Below, piece after piece: positions 59,501 through 64,000 of a stretch of 64,000 bases of DNA (positions within the stretch are counted from its first letter, which is position 1; each line of letters starts with the position of its first letter). Location of the stretch: the NCBI GenBank assembly GCA_947561715.1, contig OX387202.1:16381001-16445000 (forward strand), in the 5' to 3' direction. Made by a program: the position numbers and the translations under genes. Below the pieces are notes generated by a model, which saw only the letters and a program-made list of their open reading frames with translations, ran no database searches and was not told the origin of the DNA. Origin of the DNA: Ascidia mentula (lineage: Eukaryota > Chordata > Ascidiacea > Phlebobranchia > Ascidiidae).

Positions 59501-62500
59501 TAAGTCCCTGGAATAGTTTCGCTCACCAGTTGAAAGTGGAGAATGCCGGCGGCGCACTTGTCGCTTTCCATGTCGTTTTTATGCTGTATCAAGCACTCCA
59601 TAACCTTGCCCTCATCCTCACTCTGCAGCACATCCTGAAAAAAATAAATATGTATTTCAATCAATCTTCCCGGCACTGTTCCGTCACAATTAAACGTGCA
59701 TTTTTATTCACCGACGTGTCGCCTGCCATTCTTCAACTACGCAGAAACACAATAATATGTATGTTGTCCATTTATACCATAACCACGGGGTCGGTCCTAT
59801 AGGAAAGCGGTTGCCTGCGGGTAATTTACCAATAAACAGTAACACAATCCGATTTGACCTTTTGGAGGTCAACAAATATCACGCAGTTTGTAGATATTAT
59901 ACAATACACATCTTGTCTTTTTCGAAGCCAACTGTTTTGTACAAACCGGAAAACGTTTGAGATATAACCGAAATCGACACCGGTATCGTCTGGTAATCAT
60001 ACACCTTACAAAATATCTCGTGCGTTTATAAGGTATCACATTACAGGTGCAACAATACCTTGATGCAAGACGCTAAAGTCAAATACAGAGATTATGAATG
60101 AATCGTACGAGCTCTGAAGGTTCAGGGTAAACAAAGCGATTAAAAAACAACTTTCACTGCGCCTACAATAAACCTACCGAACATTTCAGAAAAACAACTG
60201 TTTTTTAACTGGAAAATTGAGGCTTCACCTTGCAGTATTTCTGCAGCATGGGTTCACATGCGGCAATGAGAATGTTTTCCAAGCTACCGGCGTCTTCGGA
60301 TTCGAGGCTGGTCAGTTTCTGTATTTCGTCCCGGCAACCGGAGTCCGTGAGGTTTTCATAGTGATCTTGCAGGCAGATCAGCTCCTGTGGGAAAGAATAA
60401 TATTTGTATATAACCAGGGTTACGATCAGATTCGAATCTCCTATCTATGCTGGCACATCTCTAGCAGACAGTGACACTGTTTCGACTTATAGTCGTGACC
60501 AACCACAGCCTTTGGGGATTTGTATCTGGTTTAATATCAACGGCCATTTGTGGATTGACGGCCATTGATAATATGTACTTACTGCATAACACAGTGAGGG
60601 GATGCTAAATAAGGGAAGCGGTTTTTGGCGTTTTACGTGGAGCAGATTGGATAAACACAATGAGTTTTTACTTTAAGATGTAGCCATTTTGCCAATGTTG
60701 TGCACAAGACTTGGTGTCAGGTTGTTGTTTTACTGAAGTTTGTGACGAAGATGCTTTGAGAAACGCAACATCTGAGCAATTGTGTTTCTACTTTTCTTAC
60801 AGAATCCAAATATTCTGCTTAGGTTTGGCCTGTCTCTATATTCTCCGCATAACATTCACCATTATTAACCCCAACCTCCTTCCATATAATTTGTGATATC
60901 ACATGTATTCAGGAACACAACTCACGGATTTCCTCATAATTCTGAGTATAAAGGGACTGGCCCATATTGTTATTAACACTGTCATGTTTAAAAGAAGACG
61001 TTTCGGCAAAAACTTATGACATCGTGTATTTACTTGTAAGAGTTGTACAACTTTACTCAGATATTATACACCCTCACCTTTCCACGCTCAGCAATGTCAT
61101 CAGAACAGAATTTCCCCAGCGAAGTCCGGCATTTTTTTTCCAGTTCGGGGTTGAGGTGGAAGTCGAGTGCTCGTTCCTTCAGTATTCGGTGAACTTGTTC
61201 CTCACAACCTGGCGATATTTTAGGATCCTGGTAGAGAAAAATGTTTTAGGGTCACGCACGTGTTTCGTTGGAAACGTTAAACGCAGTGACACATAACTTC
61301 GAACTGAAGTAAGCCACGTGAGTAGGTTTAAAGATGGAAGAGTGCAGGGTTTAGCTAGAAGTGAAGCAACGTTGGCGTTATCACGGCTTTACGAATTTAT
61401 CGTTTACTCCTATTTGAAAAAGATGCTGATGATGCTTAAGATAAGGGAAATCGATTTTTCCGAATAAACGGACTTAATTAGAGGCTAGTTGCTTCAAAAG
61501 ATTAAGTACAGTAATTTGCTGCTGCAGAGAAGAAAACAATGCCTAAACCAGGGTAACAAATCAGTATTTGCCTGACAATATGTAAGTGGCAAACACAAAA
61601 ACGTAACTTATATTCAGTGCTAGTCACAGACGTTAGAGGCCAAAAAATCATGTTAACCATTTTTAACTTTAATAAACAGATCGAAAATAGTCATCGGTAC
61701 ACATGATACTTGTATACAGGTATGGTTCATAACACCCTTATTGAAGCAATACAATAATTTGATATCATAATACCGTTTCCTGAAAAGTCAGTGGATCCAC
61801 GTGTCTATGTAGACACGAAAGCACAAGATTAAAGGGCATAGCTTCTTCTACGTCAGAGTCTTCATCTTCACCACCACCGGCACCAACCATATTGCGTTGG
61901 TCTGAGTGACACAACCTCTTCATGTCCTTCTTGCATTTTTTGTGAAAAACAGGGTCCACGCTGCACAAAGCAAGTTCATTCATTGGGTCAGTAAGGTTCA
62001 CAGGCTTCGCAGCCAAGGCATTGCAGCCAAGCTGGATCAGCCACTTTTCCCGACTTTTGGGTCAGTAAGTTTATTTAATTCTCAGTCTAATTATTCTAAT
62101 TATTGATGTTTTTTAGCTATGACAGCAACTGAAGATACCCACAGAGCGAAATATATTTTTCTTAGTTATGCCATAGTCTGATCCTCATATTTAGGGGCTT
62201 TCTGTTCGTACCTAGTAAATATGTAATAATTGTAAAGATAATGTTAGTTGGACTCTAGGACAAAATAAAATAATGACAGGTCATGATAATATGCATGGGA
62301 CAGTACCTGAAGTCGCGACTGATGAAGTATTGCAGCTCCAGAAGGTGTTTTTCACATTCAGAGTTCATCTGCGGAGTGTACAGATTTTCCATCAGACAGG
62401 ACAGAACCCTAGAAAATGAGGGAATAGTTTAGACACAACTTCATAAGTTATTTGTAGATCCATATGCCTATTATATATAAATCAGTATTATTTGCCTAAC

Positions 62501-63628
62501 AAGGTGTACATGGCAATCACAAAAATGTCACTTATTGCAATGTTTGATAAGTAAAGCAGCTTGGTGCCAGCGAAATAGCCATGCAAAGAATAACCCTATC
62601 TACATCCCTCTTGAACATTAATGGTTCATTTGCTTAAACATACATTGGGTCGCCCTCTTTGTGTTCGTTGCAAGCTGTTGAGATGAGGTGACTGCATGCT
62701 CGCGACAAGACTTTGTCCATCTTGTAATCAGCAGCCACTTCTGTCTCCTTAATTATGTCCATAATCTGCATTAAAAGAAAGAACATTAATATGTTACACA
62801 ACAACAAAAATATTAGAAAAACTTCTTTGCTTGGTGGTAACATGGGATTAAGCATTTTGAGCACAATCGTAAAAGAGTCAGTTATACAAAACACAGATAA
62901 ATTAGCAAACATGGTGTTACAGAACAAGTTGCACACCAATCTTTTTTAGAAGCACTTTTAGCCTGGTGGCAATTTTAGGTAAGTCATTTGAGCACAATCA
63001 CAAAGCAAACTCAATTGTGCAGATTTGGATAAAACGCCAAAGACAAATAACTACACCATTAGCCGATAGCACTGTAAAAGCGTGTGCAAATAAACTAGTT
63101 ATTCACTTCTTTATGTAAAACCCACCAACTAAACATTTACCAACTGGATTAAAAATAATCATAATGAACTTCGGTGATTTCTGTATTTAAAACTTCACAG
63201 CTACCAGCATGAAAAATGTGAGGTATTCTGTTTGCTATTGTGAATATAGAGAATATTTGTCAAAATTATGCAGGGCCAATAAAATGGAGTTGGTTAAAAA
63301 CAACAACACAGTGAACATAATTTTATGAATCGATAAGCATAAGTCAGCAATGTATTGCCTTCAAATATATTTTGGGTAAAAATTAACAACGGATGTCTTA
63401 CAGCATTTGAACATTTGTCGCTTAGAGCGGGTATGTTGCTTTTGTCTGGTGGCTGTTCAGCAAGACCCATAAGGCAATGAAGAGTTTCTTGTTTCTCGAT
63501 CTCTCCGGAGCAACTTTTGTGTATTTCCGCGGCACAGTTGTGTGTGACCTCGGCCGAAAGTTCGTAGTTTTCGATCATCATGTGCCGAAAGTCTATGAGC
63601 TGGTTTTCGCACTTTGACGACAAAATCT
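53541..63628 (-). CDS. GLG1: GLG1 / ESL-1 Golgi cysteine-rich protein, 3' portion (5' end outside window)
   Basis: Exons in coding order are 63402-63628, 62644-62765, 62307-62408, 61774-61960, 61078-61227, 60229-60384, 59527-59634, 59028-59116, 58018-58144, 57439-57603, 56747-56898, 55963-56173, 55558-55659, 55071-55169, 54592-54712, 54128-54222 and 53541-53702, in phase, about 790 aa. GLG1 is a type I Golgi membrane glycoprotein made of tandem cysteine-rich repeats; vertebrate forms bind FGFs and TGF-beta precursors and are an E-selectin ligand. Repeat blocks match in order, for example VLSCLMENLYTPQMNSECEK, VMECLIQHKNDMESDKCA, MKDYQFSYKFLKAC, KDYRLDPALTLHC and VISCLVKNVEYLLPECKEEL. The C-terminus has a single transmembrane helix (YLLAMLTLMFIGVLFMGTIC) and a short basic tail (GRFTKRVVRDRKNR-stop), nearly the same as human. 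The first exon here starts in mid-codon, so the signal peptide and earlier repeats lie beyond 64000. Confidence 0.95.
54036..54112 (+). repeat. Short tandem repeat, three units of about 27 bp
   Basis: The unit aaatactttaaaggaaaacc followed by agatgta is repeated three times with single-base changes. The array lies next to the donor of the penultimate GLG1 exon (54128-54222), in the last intron. Confidence 0.8.
54425..54635. repeat. Tandem duplication that copies the end of a GLG1 exon
   Basis: Two units of about 100 bp (about 54430-54530 and 54533-54635) share tgcatgaaatttag, ttttatt, aaatttac, aagtata and cttccttc. The right unit contains the real 3' end and donor of exon 54592-54712; the left unit is a diverged copy inside the following intron. 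The copied exon end reads IIVVEGR instead of KIVVGEGR, and its donor is changed. Confidence 0.75.
54765..54942. mobile_element. hAT-like MITE in a GLG1 intron
   Basis: The left end is cagtgcttcccaaccagtgg followed by gtcgcgaag. The right end has gtcgcgaactgaaaaaggttgg and then gtagcatta. These are imperfect inverted termini of the type common in short hAT derivatives. No clear 8-bp target duplication was found, so the right limit is approximate. No coding capacity. Confidence 0.6.
55791..55815 (-). repeat. Small fragment of the GTTTCGACCTGTAAGGTC family
   Basis: tagtcaccacaaagtggaag plus tctt repeats the sequence at 76-102 almost exactly and is the reverse complement of the right end of copy A (6947-7068). 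It lies in the GLG1 intron 55660-55962. Confidence 0.5.
58283..58537 (+). repeat. Direct repeat pair of about 65 bp
   Basis: Copies at about 58283-58347 and 58471-58537 share agccaaagc, aatatg, atcattat, gcaaacgtttcgaacactg and gtgctcatcat. They are separated by about 120 bp of unrelated sequence. They may be the ends of a small element or a segmental repeat. The pair lies in the GLG1 intron 58145-59027. Confidence 0.75.
58688..58791. repeat. GTTTCGACCTGTAAGGTC family, copy D, foldback
   Basis: It starts atgagagctgcagacagggt and ends with the inverted form caccctgtctgcagctctca. The family core (actgtttcgacctgtaaggt) lies on the left side. It is similar in layout to copy C (16149-16279) but with shorter inner sequence. 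It lies in the same GLG1 intron as the 58283-58537 repeat. Confidence 0.8.
59697..59745 (+). repeat. Single-arm fragment of the foldback family
   Basis: tttttattcaccgacgtgtc followed by gcctgccattcttcaac matches the inner part of the left arm of the 10346-10516 palindrome with a few changes. It lies in the GLG1 intron 59635-60228. Confidence 0.65.
61991..62045 (+). repeat. Arm fragment of the 18324-18770 element
   Basis: cacaggcttcgcagccaagg, then cattgcagccaagctggatc and agccact match the right arm of the inverted-terminus element in the NALCN intron. It sits about 30 bp upstream of the acceptor of the GLG1 exon 61774-61960. Confidence 0.6.
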
Positions 63629-64000
63629 CTGCAAATTGGTAGCAACATAAGTTGTGGAAACAATTTCACACTTTGATGTGGAAGGGAAAGGTGGGTGGCA
63701 GGCCCGTTGTTAACATTATTTCATTGATGATAAATGCCTTGTTTTAAACTGTATGAAAATGTACGAGTGCACTAGGGAAGAACTCAACGCTCCAAAACTT
63801 ACAATTCAAAAACATAAGTATACCCCATATACGCAGCAATTTTGGAAAAATTGCATGAACATGTTTAATAGTTAACATAAACGTTAGTTTTGTGTAGACA
63901 CATAATCTAATGCCTAGACTCTTGATTCTCAACTATTTTGATCCATACCACAAATATATCGTATGGCTTATGGCCCACCACCAGGTCCAGCCCACAAAAC
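63629..64000. other. GLG1: GLG1 intron at the right edge
   Basis: This is intron upstream (on the minus strand) of the first GLG1 exon visible in the window. The next exon toward the 5' end was looked for and not found before the edge. Confidence 0.5.

Overview
The window is animal (metazoan) genomic DNA from a compact, AT-rich, intron-rich genome. It carries four well-conserved metazoan genes, two divergent membrane-protein genes and many short non-autonomous repeats. The proteins closely resemble vertebrate ones (NALCN, GTPBP1, PSKH1, GLG1), yet introns are short and no vertebrate repeat families are visible. I therefore infer an invertebrate chordate, most likely a tunicate of the Ciona type. 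That placement is inference, not read directly from the sequence.

Layout: (1) bases 1-1500 hold one or two unidentified minus-strand candidate exons and the 5' flank of NALCN. (2) About 1.5-23.6 kb on the plus strand is a complete NALCN sodium-leak channel gene, 41 coding exons, about 1756 aa, with the EEKE selectivity filter intact. (3) A five-exon divergent rhodopsin-like GPCR (about 446 aa) lies inside its 4.7 kb intron on the opposite strand (8629-11413). (4) 23.9-25.5 kb, minus strand, is a three-exon SLC16-like major facilitator gene, tail to tail with NALCN. (5) 26.5-32.8 kb, plus strand, is a 12-exon GTPBP1 gene, divergent from the transporter across about 1 kb. (6) 35.9-49.8 kb, minus strand, is a nine-exon PSKH1 kinase gene with a dual acylation N-terminus and a 7.1 kb intron. 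(7) 53.5 kb to the right edge, minus strand, is the 3' portion (17 exons, about 790 aa) of GLG1/ESL-1; its 5' end lies outside the window. Exon phases were checked across every junction of these six genes and agree throughout.

Functionally this is a set of unrelated genes, not an operon: a resting-potential cation channel with a nested orphan receptor, a probable solute carrier, a translational-type GTPase, a membrane-anchored Golgi/nuclear-speckle kinase and a Golgi cysteine-rich glycoprotein.

The intronic repeats are the most unusual part. There is a 78-bp-arm near-perfect palindrome inside a GPCR intron, a 445-bp element with about 140-bp inverted termini, and two tRNA-derived SINEs with target-site duplications. 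One SINE fills most of a GC-AG intron. There are also hAT-like MITEs, a small family sharing a GTTTCGACCTGTAAGGTC core, and a partial duplication of a GLG1 exon end. No CRISPR, rRNA, true tRNA gene, retrovirus-like element or prokaryotic feature was seen.
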